Below are positions 1 through 10,013 of a stretch of DNA of 64,000 bases, in pieces. A model generated the notes under the pieces. That model saw only the letters and a list, made by a program, of their open reading frames with translations, did not search any database and had not been told where the DNA came from. Position 1 is the first letter of the stretch, and each line of letters begins with the position of its first letter. Made by a program: the position numbers and the translations under genes. The stretch comes from Sphaerosporella brunnea (taxonomy: Eukaryota > Ascomycota > Pezizomycetes > Pezizales > Pyronemataceae): the NCBI GenBank assembly GCA_008704415.1, contig VXIS01000228.1, positions 1-64,000 on the forward strand, written 5' to 3'.

Positions 1-244
1 TTTTTAGCTGGACTCCCCACAAGTACCTCCACGGCACAAGGTACTAGTACTTAAGCTCTCCCCCACAAAAAAAAATCTCACCTCCTCCTCCCCTTATCAC
101 CACGCTCTCCTCCTCCGCTCTCACACCGGCATTCCTTTACCTTCTTCCCCCCTCTTTATCGCCGGTTTTTGATATAGATTTTTGTCTTTTGTCTTTTGTC
201 TTTTGCCTTTTGTCTTTTGTCTTTCTTCTTTTCGTCTTTTCGCG

Positions 245-1636
245 ATGTCGTCCGTTTCCACCCTCCCTATCCCTCCCGAACTCGTGCACCAGATAATCCG
301 TCACATCACTGTCTCTAGCGACTGTCCGTCATGTCTCCAAGCCGATCTTTCATCGCTCACTGCGTCCTCGCGGGTCCTTAAAGCGATTGCTACACCCTAC
401 CTTTACTCCTCGATCACACTTTCCAGCCACCACGGCGATTCTGCCAGCTACTCGCGGCGCATGCGCGCGCTGCAGCGCACGCTGTTCACGACCAACTACG
501 GCCGCCACGTAATAAACCTGCAACTATCGCCGTTCGACGAGACAACGGTGTCACTGTGGGCTTCGATCACCAAGTCGACACCGAATCTACACACTCTCTA
601 TGGAGTCGAGAACTTCTTCTGTCAAGACTCGGATGTTGAATCCTCGCTCTCAGACGAAGATGGAGACAGCGACTCGGCAGCGCTGTCGGCGTTGATAGGG
701 CTGTCACAGCTGCGCACGGCTGTGCTCCACGACGAAATCCTTCCTATCCCGCTGGAGTACCTCCTGTCTAACTGGAAGAATGCTCACATCTTAGTCCTGG
801 GAGCCATAGTCGCGGAGGGAAGCCGCTTTTCTGCCCTGCCCGCCGCCGTCTCCGCCACTGCCGTCAAAGAACTCTACTTCCACGACTTCGAGCTGGAGTA
901 CGAAGAAAAGACGGAGCGTGACGACGCATTGGCTTCATTGCCTCCTCTCGAGGTCTTGGGCATCAACGACACCTTCGGGTTCACACTCTCCGGGTTGTCT
1001 CGTTTCCTCCAACAATCCCCTGCGCATGCGCAGCGGCTGCAGAAGCTGGAGTTCACGCGGCAGCAACGCCGTGCAAACCCGCTTTTCGACATGATCTCGG
1101 TGCTTTCCTCGGCAACCTCCCTCAAATCTGTCGACATCTCCCTGAAAGCCTTCAGCACAGACCCAGTATGTTCCTTCCCCGAGGAAGTATTGGCCTCCAA
1201 CTCGCTCGAAGAACTAAGCTACCGCACAATCCACGCCTCATCTGGCGTTTCCTCCAGCGCTGAATCGGACTTTGAAAGATTGGCCATCAACAGCTTGTCT
1301 TCGAACACCCTGCTGCCGAAGCTGAGGAAGTTGACGGTAGCCTGCAAACCCCATGCCGACGAGGAACAGCAGCAACAGGAGGCCTGGGCTACCCTGAGGA
1401 AGGAATGCACCCGTGAGGGTGGCGTATTGACGCAAGACCCCGCGGAACTGGGCAAAAACGGGAAGAGGGTACTGCTGGTGGTTGAGGAGGACGTGGCCCT
1501 GCCTACTGTCGCGATGGATCGGGTTCTGGAGATGAAGAGGGGTGCGGAAGGCGCCGTGGTGTGTGCGGTTGCTGATGCCGAGGAGGTTAATGAGCAAGTG
1601 GAGGGAAAGGAGTGTGGTGACAGCGATGGCTTGTAA
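245..1636 (+). CDS. F-box-like / LRR-like hypothetical protein
   Basis: Single-exon gene of 463 residues. The start is the ATG at 245. The frame is open further upstream but only from a non-ATG codon, inside a pyrimidine-rich (TTTTGTC)n leader typical of a fungal 5' UTR. Residues about 7-60 read like an F-box: LPIPPELVHQIIRHI, then a Ser/Leu-rich stretch and SSRVLKAIATPYLYSSITL. F-box proteins are substrate receptors of SCF ubiquitin ligases. The rest is leucine-rich and irregular (for example LSQLRTAVLHDEILPIPLEYLL and LPPLEVLGI), as in the many fungal F-box proteins with degenerate LRRs. There is an acidic patch near residue 140. No catalytic motif is seen. The F-box call is inferred from pattern and the substrate is unknown. 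Confidence 0.72.
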   Translation: MSSVSTLPIPPELVHQIIRHITVSSDCPSCLQADLSSLTASSRVLKAIATPYLYSSITLSSHHGDSASYSRRMRALQRTLFTTNYGRHVINLQLSPFDETTVSLWASITKSTPNLHTLYGVENFFCQDSDVESSLSDEDGDSDSAALSALIGLSQLRTAVLHDEILPIPLEYLLSNWKNAHILVLGAIVAEGSRFSALPAAVSATAVKELYFHDFELEYEEKTERDDALASLPPLEVLGINDTFGFTLSGLSRFLQQSPAHAQRLQKLEFTRQQRRANPLFDMISVLSSATSLKSVDISLKAFSTDPVCSFPEEVLASNSLEELSYRTIHASSGVSSSAESDFERLAINSLSSNTLLPKLRKLTVACKPHADEEQQQQEAWATLRKECTREGGVLTQDPAELGKNGKRVLLVVEEDVALPTVAMDRVLEMKRGAEGAVVCAVADAEEVNEQVEGKECGDSDGL

Positions 1637-2312
1637 ATATTGCGCTGGGTGGGAGAGGGTTTTGGGTACACACTTCTCTATAGAACTACAAACTAGAGCT
1701 AGAGCTAGAGATTAGAGTAGAGTAGAGTAGATTTTCTTTGTTGCTTGCTAATTCAGAGCGTGGAGCTAGGGATTCGGATACATGGGCCTGTTCTTTTTCT
1801 TATACCCACCTTTACTATAGACTGATATGATTTAGAGTACCTACGATGTTTTATTCCTTCTTAGATAGATTTACGAATTTCCTTTGCAATACTTAGCATC
1901 TTTTACCTTCGTGGCACTGAATATTTTCGTGATATTGTTACGTTGTTGTGCGAATCATGACTGTGATGTGAATGCACACTTTCAAGCCGCCTATCTTTAT
2001 GTAGGTCTTTGGCGGAAATAGATACGCACTGGTGGATGGTATGTACCAATAGCACCAGAGTTTGCACCAGAAATCTTGAATATTCTGGTCCCGACTTGTC
2101 ATTGAGCCATGACAATTCAACCCGCGGGGCTTAGCTGAAGACGTCTCAAAATCCATCCAATCTTCAAATTCGGGTGGCTGCAGTTGACCCATGAGATAGC
2201 ATCAATAAGGGGATGGACAGGATAAGGGCGGGGACGAATAGGGGGTCTGTCATGATCGTTTGCGGTCGTATACAGACAATAAACTTGATTACAAACAAAC
2301 AAACTCCATCCA
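1637..2312. other. intergenic, no gene seen
   Basis: Downstream of the F-box-like gene. It begins with a short AGAGCT/AGAGTAG-type degenerate tandem tract (about 1690-1735). Only short ORFs on the opposite strand are present, without splice-consistent continuation. Confidence 0.5.
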
Positions 2313-3899
2313 ATGCAAACATCCGCTCCCATCCCAAACAAGAACCGGCGACGACACTGGGCGCTTATAAGACCCTCGCGGAGCGGGGAAACCTCCACTT
2401 CCCTCACCACATCGCAACACAACACCCAAGACACCGAATACCAACTCAAAATCCCCTCTCCAAGCGGGAATGTGCGCACCCAAAGAGCATATGGCGATAA
2501 AATCGAGAAATTCCTAGCATCACTCGGAGCACCGGAGCCGTAGAAATATGCGGCGCAGGAGGGTGAAGAGAACGCTGTGCTGGTCGCGTTTTCGGCTGTG
2601 AATTTGACGTTTTGTGATGAGCTGTTTAGGCGCCCGAATTCGGTGCTGCCGTTGACGAGCAGGAGCTTGCTGGGTCTGGTGCCCTAGGGTGACATGTTTT
2701 GCGGCCTGTGGTATAGGGCTATGTTTCGTGCTGCGGCGACGGCGGACTCTGTGACCCTGCTGGAGACGCTGGAGGCGGCGCTGCAGGGTGATGTTGTATC
2801 GGAATGGTGCCTCCTCCTCTCCTCTGCCTCTTCTGATTGCAAGAGAGATAGGTTAACGGAGTGTTTAGGGCAATTACGCTGTGCTTTTGCATAGTGTGTG
2901 GGGTGAACTTTGGGTTCGTGACTGAATGGGCCGAAACGGGGACCACGGTTGATGTCAGAACTGTGGAGTTGGCGGAGTTGGCGCTGAAAAAGGTCATGGA
3001 GAAATGCAGCACTCGACTGGCCTCACCACCAACACAGAATGAGATCAAGAGATGTGTGGATAATGTGGTTAGGAGTCTGAGGTTGGAGGTGGGTATGTTT
3101 GATGAGAAGAGAGGAGAACGTGACTGCTGCTGACTGGCCAAAAGTTGCGCCCCCAGAGGATGATCGGCCTCACCGGATCTTGTCACGCCGGTTTATGCGG
3201 TTGCTGAAGCTACCGCCCGTAGGCTCATGGCCGATCAAGACTTCTTGAACGAATTCTGCGGTTAAAATCGCAGACGGGGAGACTTTTACTTAATGGAACC
3301 AGTGCAGTGGCATTGCTCACCGTTGCCAGTACGCTGTGCGCCAAGTTTGCGAGCGTGATCGTGACGAGCTCGCTCCTCCCCTCCACAGCGTTGTCGGGCT
3401 TCAAGACTGTTTCGGCCACTTCGGCCTGTTCGGGCCTACCGCCAGCCGGTTATTAGCGGCTTTTCAATCAACCTCGGCGGGTGCTTCTGCGTTTTCGCCG
3501 ATTGCCTTAGGGGCGCTGCCTTGTATTGCTATCGCTGCGGTCTCCGGTGTCGTCGTGTGTTGGGTATATAAGTTTGTGCAGGAAGCACGCAACTCTAAAC
3601 TTGCCAAGGCTGAAGAGTGTGAGTTCACATTTCCATTTCCTAGGAGAGTTTTGGGCTTTGAAGTTGACGCGGAATAGTGACGTTGTTTATGGAGAGAGTG
3701 TTCGGATTGGCATTGGATATAACTCAAATGCTGCAGTGGGTGCTCGGGGCAGCATGACTTTTGCAACCCCCCAGATCGAAGCGATGTGTAAGTGGCTGAT
3801 GGAAGAGAATGTGGAACCACAGGACGTGTTGAGGTTTCTTCAGAAGCAGGCGAAGGGGCTTGAGATGTGGCGGGACCAGTCGGCTTTGTTGAAGCGTTA
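2313..3899 (+). pseudogene. decayed ORF cluster of unknown identity
   Basis: One reading frame runs from the ATG at 2313 to about 2894 with two in-frame TAG codons (2541-2543 and 2685-2687). The frame between and after them stays codon-like, for example EGEENAVLVAFSAVNLTF and MFRAAATADSVTLLETLEAA. Codon-like stretches continue in other frames at 2861-3133 (TVDVRTVELAELALKKVMEK), 3336-3677 (a hydrophobic segment ALPCIAIAAVSGVVVCWVYK that looks like a membrane anchor) and up to the stop at 3898. No set of introns joins these cleanly. Most likely this is a single gene with nonsense and frameshift damage. An active gene with unusual introns is less likely. The family was not recognised. Confidence 0.4.
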
Positions 3900-4466
3900 A
3901 GCAGTATGTATGTAACCATTATTTATACTTATAGGGAATTATGGCACTGCATGACCTAAACCCCAAGCGTTCATCTTCGGCTTCGCGTTGATGTCTTCCG
4001 AGCCACAGCCGGCCAATTTCACCATTCGAATTGGGAGGGCCCGGTGAGTGCTGATCACCCTGTCTGGCTTGCCATTTCAGGCTTCATGCACCAGCTGATC
4101 ATTGCATTGGATGCGAAGAACTCAGCAGGATGGCAGCAACGTTGTTTGGTGAGATGCGCTTGATCATCTGATAAAGAGATTGGATACGATAAGATAAGAT
4201 ATTTTTCACGTGATCGTTTCCTCCTCCCCGCCCGGATTGGCTAGACTGTTGCCGAACATGGTGCGGGCCTCGGCAGTCTCCTGAACATCACCCGCCCAAC
4301 TTCCCCAGATTTTGCCATTTTCACGAGCATAACCCGGCAACGCCACCTCACCTCACACCCCCCCGAGAATATCAGCCGTTACCAGAGCACCCCACCTCCA
4401 CTCCATGGTATCTCCTGCAGCTCCCACTCCGAGTCGATATTGGAGCATTCGAACCGCATCGTGAGA
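3900..4466 (+). promoter_or_regulatory. upstream region of the TMEM135-like gene
   Basis: No ORF. Contains a CACGTG E-box-like site near 4207 within a GATAAGATAAGATA run (GATA-factor-like sites, about 4186-4202), then a C-rich leader (CACCTCACCTCACACCCCCC, about 4344-4363) of the kind seen just upstream of fungal start codons. Regulation by GATA or bHLH/bZIP factors is an inference from these motifs only. Confidence 0.35.
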
Positions 4467-6230
4467 ATGGACTCCTCAACCAGCACTTCCACCATCATCC
4501 CCGCCGCGGACGAAGCGGTTCCTGCGCCAGAGAAGTCCTCGGTGCGATGTGCCTCCAGGAGCTCTTCAAGTTCCCGGCGCTCTCGGTCATCGTCATCTTC
4601 GCGGTCCTCTCGGCGACGGATTGTAGTCTCCGAGAAGCGGCGGCTGGTGATCCTAGCTTTGCGCTACGTCATCTCTCAGAAGGAGTACGCATTCGTACGG
4701 CGTCGAGTGCTTGCGAAAGCCCCACCCTCGATTGCCTCGAACACACCCACCCGGGCAGAGTTCGATGCGGTCGTCAAGGCGGCTACCTGGGATGACTTCC
4801 TCCCCGCTTCTTCGCGTGCGGGGCTGCGCATGTTGCTGCTCTGCAATGTGCTGCTCAATTCGTTCCAGTATATTGTCGGACGGTTACGCAGCCGGAAGCT
4901 TAATACCCCGCCTCCGCCGCTACGCTTATTGTTCCTCAACAAGCCGAACTTTTTATCGGCATGCTCGTTATCAACGCTGATCGTATTTCACCGACTGCTC
5001 TACCGTTTCTTCTACCAGCTTAGATCAAACCTTCAACTTCCCGAAGCGAAGGAGTTTAGACAGAAATACCCCAAGGCTTCGCAGCTGTTTCTTTCGCCGA
5101 GAGCGCCGCCGCTCACGGCTTCCCTGGCCGGCTTTGCCCTGCTGCTCCATCCCGCAACCGACAGGCGGGTTACCATCTCTGTATACACCTTCGTCAAAGC
5201 TCTCGAATTTATTTACAACCGCTACGAGGACGAAGGCTGGTTCCAGAACCGGCCATGGTGGCTCGGCTCGTGGCTACTCTTCCCTCTCACCTCCGGGCAG
5301 CTTCTCTACTCGTTCCTATTCGAGCGCTATGCCTTCCCCGAGGAATACTGCAACTTCATAACCAAATACTCTCCGGAATATATCCAGCCCCGTCCCGTCG
5401 ATCTTTCTCCCCATCTCCCATGGCCCGATACCTTCGAAGTGCTCGATTCCCTTCCAAAGATCGCCTCTCTCCGCTTCCCGCCGTTCTCTTCTCCGATTCT
5501 CTTCCCGCACGGCAAACCCCTCCCAACCACCCTCACCTCTATCTCCCCCATCGTTTCTCCCGCACACCCAGCCATCAAGTCCCTCCAATGCGCGCTGTTG
5601 CACCCCTCGGAGCCCTCCTGCCTCAAAACCTACATCCACTTCTGGGCCTCCGAGCTCCCGCGGATCTCGCGCTTCCTCGCCGCAATCTACTGCGTCGCCT
5701 GGATCCCACGATACAAAAAAGCGCTCTCGGACCCCACGCTCGCACTCAAGAAGATCACCAGCGCCACAGCCTTAACCTCACTCTTCATAACCGGCGCGCT
5801 CGGCAGCGCCTGGGCGGCGTGTTGCCTCCTGCAATCGTTCCTGCCAGCCATCATCCTGCCTAAACTCCGCTTCTGGCTTGCCGGCTTCCTGGCAGGCCTC
5901 TGGGCCGCCGTCGACCGCCACAACGGCCGCGCAAACTTCCTCTACTCTGCGCGCATCGGCTTGGTTTCGGCGTGGAAGGTGCTTCACCACAAGGGCTGGG
6001 TTGCGCCCTTGCGCAACGGCGATGTGTTGCTGTTTGTGGCCGCGCTGATGGCGGTCAATTCTGTATATGACACTGACCCCGCTGCTATCTCGGGGGGTGT
6101 GGCGAGGAGGGTTCTGGCGAGCCTGCGTGGCCGTGGGTTTAGGGACTACGTCGCGGAGAAGATGGAGCGCGAGAAGCGGGTCGCCCCATTGACGGAGGAG
6201 GAGGTGCCGGTGGAGAGGAAGGTTTTGTGA
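4467..6230 (+). CDS. TMEM135-like multi-pass membrane protein
   Basis: Single exon, 587 residues. I chose the ATG at 4467 (MDSSTSTSTIIPAADEAV); the open frame extends 27 nt upstream only to a TTG. After an Arg/Ser-rich N-terminus (about 25-60) come several hydrophobic segments and the conserved blocks of a fungal family related to human TMEM135/peroxisomal Tim17-like proteins: LAGFALLLHP, ALEFIYNR, NRPWWLGSWLLFPLTSGQLL, AFPEEYCNFITKYSPEYI, FPPFSSPILFP, CALLHPSEPSCLKTYIHFW, FITGALGSAWAACCLLQSFL, FWLAGFLAGLWAAVDR and NFLYSARIGLVSAWKVL. These include the Cys-rich C-S-C spacing of the TMEM135 N-terminal domain. TMEM135 is linked to mitochondrial dynamics and peroxisomal transport, but the fungal role is not established. 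Family assignment is from memory of conserved blocks. Complete at normal family length. Confidence 0.7.
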   Translation: MDSSTSTSTIIPAADEAVPAPEKSSVRCASRSSSSSRRSRSSSSSRSSRRRIVVSEKRRLVILALRYVISQKEYAFVRRRVLAKAPPSIASNTPTRAEFDAVVKAATWDDFLPASSRAGLRMLLLCNVLLNSFQYIVGRLRSRKLNTPPPPLRLLFLNKPNFLSACSLSTLIVFHRLLYRFFYQLRSNLQLPEAKEFRQKYPKASQLFLSPRAPPLTASLAGFALLLHPATDRRVTISVYTFVKALEFIYNRYEDEGWFQNRPWWLGSWLLFPLTSGQLLYSFLFERYAFPEEYCNFITKYSPEYIQPRPVDLSPHLPWPDTFEVLDSLPKIASLRFPPFSSPILFPHGKPLPTTLTSISPIVSPAHPAIKSLQCALLHPSEPSCLKTYIHFWASELPRISRFLAAIYCVAWIPRYKKALSDPTLALKKITSATALTSLFITGALGSAWAACCLLQSFLPAIILPKLRFWLAGFLAGLWAAVDRHNGRANFLYSARIGLVSAWKVLHHKGWVAPLRNGDVLLFVAALMAVNSVYDTDPAAISGGVARRVLASLRGRGFRDYVAEKMEREKRVAPLTEEEVPVERKVL

Positions 6231-6741
6231 TATATTGATGAGAAATGTTGCTATGTTGCTTGTGTTGTATATCAGGCGTTTTTTGCTTTTGTTTGCGTGT
6301 TTTGTTTTGCTTTTTTGATGCGTTTTTGGATTGCAGACATGTTTTTATGATTAATGTGAAAAATGTTAGGCATGAGGTTAGAATAGGATCGGATGGATAG
6401 GACAGAATAGGATGGGGCAGGATAGGATAAGACAGGACAGGATGGGATTGCTTTGTGGGTTGCTGGTGATTTGGAAAGGGTGTCTGGGAATTGGAGAATT
6501 GGGTGTTTATATGTATACTTCTTCTATACGGGTGTTGGGATTTGCATGCAACCTTTAAATAGGAAATACTTCTGTTCCAGCTGCACGGCCATTTCTACCT
6601 CCTCACCTGGGTAGGATTGACAATTTAGACAAAAAATCATCGGTATCAATTCCGTTTTTCCGATCAACAAAAAGAACTCCAATTAGATACACAAAAAAAT
6701 CTCCCCATCCCTCTCCCCCTCCACGCATCCCACTCACGGGC
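6231..6741. repeat. intergenic with GGATAG-type degenerate tandem repeat
   Basis: 3' region between two convergent genes. The stretch about 6386-6452 is a purine-rich degenerate minisatellite made of AGGATAGGATAAGACAGGAC-like units (period about 5-10). No ORF is supported. Confidence 0.5.
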
Positions 6742-9201
6742 TCAATAAACCCTGACAAACTTCCCAACTGAGGGGATACCATCGGCCTATCACCCAAACA
6801 ATCAGTAAGGCTCTCTCAAGGGGGAGGGGGGGAAACATACCACAACATAGACGACATACGGCCCCGGCGGGGCAGTATTCAAGTTCGGTGGGTTCTTAAC
6901 ACTAAGTGTCTGCTTCGCCTGTCCCGCTTTCCAGCCGGAATGATCCAAAAACAACATGCGATGTCCCATGTGGACGCTGTGGGTAACGAATCCTCCATGA
7001 TACAACGTCACCTTGACGTTCTTTGCGCTGGTGGGCACATCAAACTTAAGTGTGAATGTTCCGGAGCCTGCGTTAATAGTTGCCGGCACTGCCACGTTTG
7101 TGGGCCGGAGCGACGCTTTGTTGCCCATCAGGTACGGCGGCGTAAAGCGCTCCACGCGGAACTCGGTTGGATACGGGTTGCCGGGCTTGGACTGGAGCAC
7201 CGGCATCTCGTTAGGGTTGCTACCAGCTACCATTACTGTTCCGTCTAGGAGCAGCAGTGCCACGGAGTGATATAGACGAGCAATTCCTGAGGCCGCAAGT
7301 TGGGTGAAACGCTGGCCTTTGGGCTTTGTGGGGTCATAAAGAAGGGCCCGGGTTGTCGGGATCTCCGCCAGAAGGAAACCTTGGGCACCCTTGTTGCAGC
7401 CGTTGAGCCAAAGGACTGTGCCGTCGGGCAAGAGGACGCCTTCAACCATGCCTCGGCCTTCAGGCATCGAGTCCATTTCCCAGCTGGCGCTGGAGGCCTC
7501 TGGCGAGATGATACCGCAGCTGGGCTCGGTCGGGGAGGTGATATCCTGGAGAAAATTGATCAGTGAACATCATAATATGAGTGATACGGGGTGCTTTGTC
7601 TCACCTGGTACGCTCCACCTCCACAAATCATAACCTTCGAAGACCAACCATTGGAACTCGAAAGAGGAAGCAACACACTGCCACCCGTATTGGGGTATGT
7701 GCGGTGATCACCAGGTAAGTTCGGGAGGGTTTTGACAACAGAGTTTCCATCAATGTTAAAGATTTGAGAGGCCTTATCCGTGAAAATGTAGATCCTGCCA
7801 TCCTTCAGAAGATGCATGAAGGGGTACATGTAATATGGTTGATTTTTGTCCAGTATATCCAACTTGATGCTGCCGCCCTGGCTGACACCGCTGGACGAGA
7901 GTATTTCGTAGGTAGGGTTGTTGTTAGCCGGCACAGAGGGGTCCCTTGATCGATTAGCTACCGAAAACCGTGAGCAATATGGAGACATACAGTCTGGATA
8001 GCCATTAGCAACTGTCCTATCTAAATTCAGAAAAAATCAAGCTTACCCATTCAAAGAACCAGAGGCAACAAACACCTTTCCGTTCGCCAACGTCTGCGCT
8101 GACGCATACCAGCGCTTCGTGTTCAACTTCTGGCCCAGCTCCTTCCACGACTGACCATTGAGCCCAGCATTCGTAGGCGATCTCGAAAGGATTCTAATTG
8201 CGTCGAAACCATCGCCAACGGTATTATCGAGCCAAGACAACGGTCCATTTCCACCAACATTGATCAGATCGCCATTTGCCAAAAACGTTCCTCCGGAGCA
8301 GAAAGGATTTGTCTATCACAGCCATCAGCTTAGCACTTCTTCCTCAACCTCTCAAAAAGGGAAACCCATACAGTCACCGACAGCCCCACCACCTTATTGG
8401 TAGCCGGATCATACTCACTCGAGTACGCGTACTTCCCATTGGCCAGCTTGATCTGTGTGTAATCCTCGATCTTATCCAAAAACATAACCCTTCCATTTGG
8501 CATAAGAGCGGCATGCATCGCGGGCACTCCCGACTGCCCAATAACATCGAACTTGCCGCCGTTAGTAATAGGCGCGGGTGAAGGGCCAGGCGCCGGCGGG
8601 GTGCCCGGTCCATTCTTGCAAGGGCCGGATTGGCAGCCCTGGCCGCAGTGATCGTCTACTTCCGACATTAGCCCCCGGGTCTGCGCAGAAGCCACAAAAA
8701 AGAAAGCAAACGAACCGGAGTCTCCACACCAGCCATACATGGAACAACACTCCCCCTGAGGCCAGCCAGCACATGTAGTATCGCCTTTGTTCTTGCCGCA
8801 GGTGCCGTCCTGTGTAGGTGGGCCGGCGGCGGCTGCTTGCTCTTTTACTTGCCCGGAGAGTACAGGCTCGCTGCTGCCTGGCTGTGCCCGCTTGGTGAAA
8901 AAGGGTCCTGGCTGTGAAATCGGCTGTCGACGTAGAAGACTCGTATGGCTGCGGTATGCACACCTGTGGATGGCCAGTTAGTCTCCAAGGACCATCGTGT
9001 TGAAGCTGATCTGTTGACAGTGGGCGTAAACAAAACAGACGAGAGCACACAGTGGACCTACAACTCATCCACGCAGATCATCCCCCTCATGCACTGCTCC
9101 ACACCAGTCGGGCATCTGATGTAAGGTGGCGGGAACACAATATTGCCCAGCACACCGGCGATCAAGGAGGAAACACTCAAGAAGCGTGAAAGGACGAGCA
9201 T
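6742..9201 (-). CDS. secreted glyoxal/galactose oxidase-like copper radical oxidase with chitin-binding domain
   Basis: Seven exons on the minus strand: 9201-9062, 8963-8716, 8658-8372, 8312-8047, 7944-7605, 7545-6841 and 6786-6742. All introns are GT-AG, several with clear branch points (ACTAAC, GCTAAT), and every phase fits, giving 676 residues. Residues 1-19 look like a signal peptide. Around 100-143 lies a type-1 chitin-binding (hevein/CBM18) domain, CGKNKGDTTCAGWPQGECC then YGWCGDSVDDHCGQGC. The oxidase part carries all five copper-radical ligands: Cys230 (NPFCSGG) and Tyr294 (KRWYAS) for the Cys-Tyr cofactor, Tyr519-His520 (RLYHS) and His616 (FVTHSVH). This family (AA5) oxidises aldehydes or primary alcohols outside the cell and makes H2O2. 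RWYAS favours the glyoxal oxidase subfamily. It could supply H2O2 to an LPMO, which is inference. Confidence 0.88.
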
Positions 9202-10013
9202 GGTTGTCGTGTTCACCCTGCAGGATAAGAATAAGAATAAAGCAGCCCAGAGAGAGAACACGCGCGGGAAGCTGCTGAAGAAATAGAAAAGCCCGTTCAA
9301 TGACTGAGTGAGGTTGTGCGGGTAACAAGAAGTAGTTACATCTCTACGGTAGCGGGTGCGTTCACCTGTTAAACATCCCACACGCAAAATAGTCCCGGAA
9401 CGGCCGGCAGCCACATCTCCTTGCTTCTTGATCAAGACATAGAAAAGGCCGCATCGGCTTCCTCTGCTCGCCATTGGATTCGCAAGCTGGCGAGGACGGT
9501 TAGCTGCAGCATGGCCTGGATGGGACTGAGACTCCGCTGTCGTTAGCTCATTCAGACGGACGTGTCTATCAGCCGCCCACAACGGCAACAGAGAAGACAA
9601 AAAAATATCATCCCATATCCACAGGAATCTCCAGCTGCATACCTATTTCCCGCCACTTTGCACTCTCAATCCATCCGTACATAAGTCTGTAGTGAACGGC
9701 CTCACGTGTTGCTCTCTCAAATCTCATTCCTGCGGGCACCCGCTCACACATGTACACGGCAGCGGCAAAGCTACGAGGACAGGCCATAGGGTTCGACTGC
9801 CCGTATCAGAAACGGCCTTCTGCACAAACCGAATATCAGTCTCCCGTATTTCCCTGAGGAAGGGAATCATGCTTCAGTCTCCGAGTGACTTGTTGTGCAC
9901 CGAATTATTCGGGTGAGATTGCATGAACAGAAAGACATGTATCTGAGATTCGTTCTGCTGTGCGAATGTAAATACAATGGGGAAAAAAGTACGCCTCTTC
10001 TCGGGCACACTCC
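9202..10013. other. intergenic between two minus-strand genes
   Basis: 5' region of the oxidase gene and 3' region of the D-lactate dehydrogenase gene. ORFs extending upstream of 9201 begin at non-ATG or unlikely codons and are 5' UTR read-through. Nothing else is supported. Confidence 0.5.

Noticed and set aside
4440..4466. Upstream extension of the TMEM135-like frame
   Set aside because: Begins with TTG; the first ATG in frame is at 4467.
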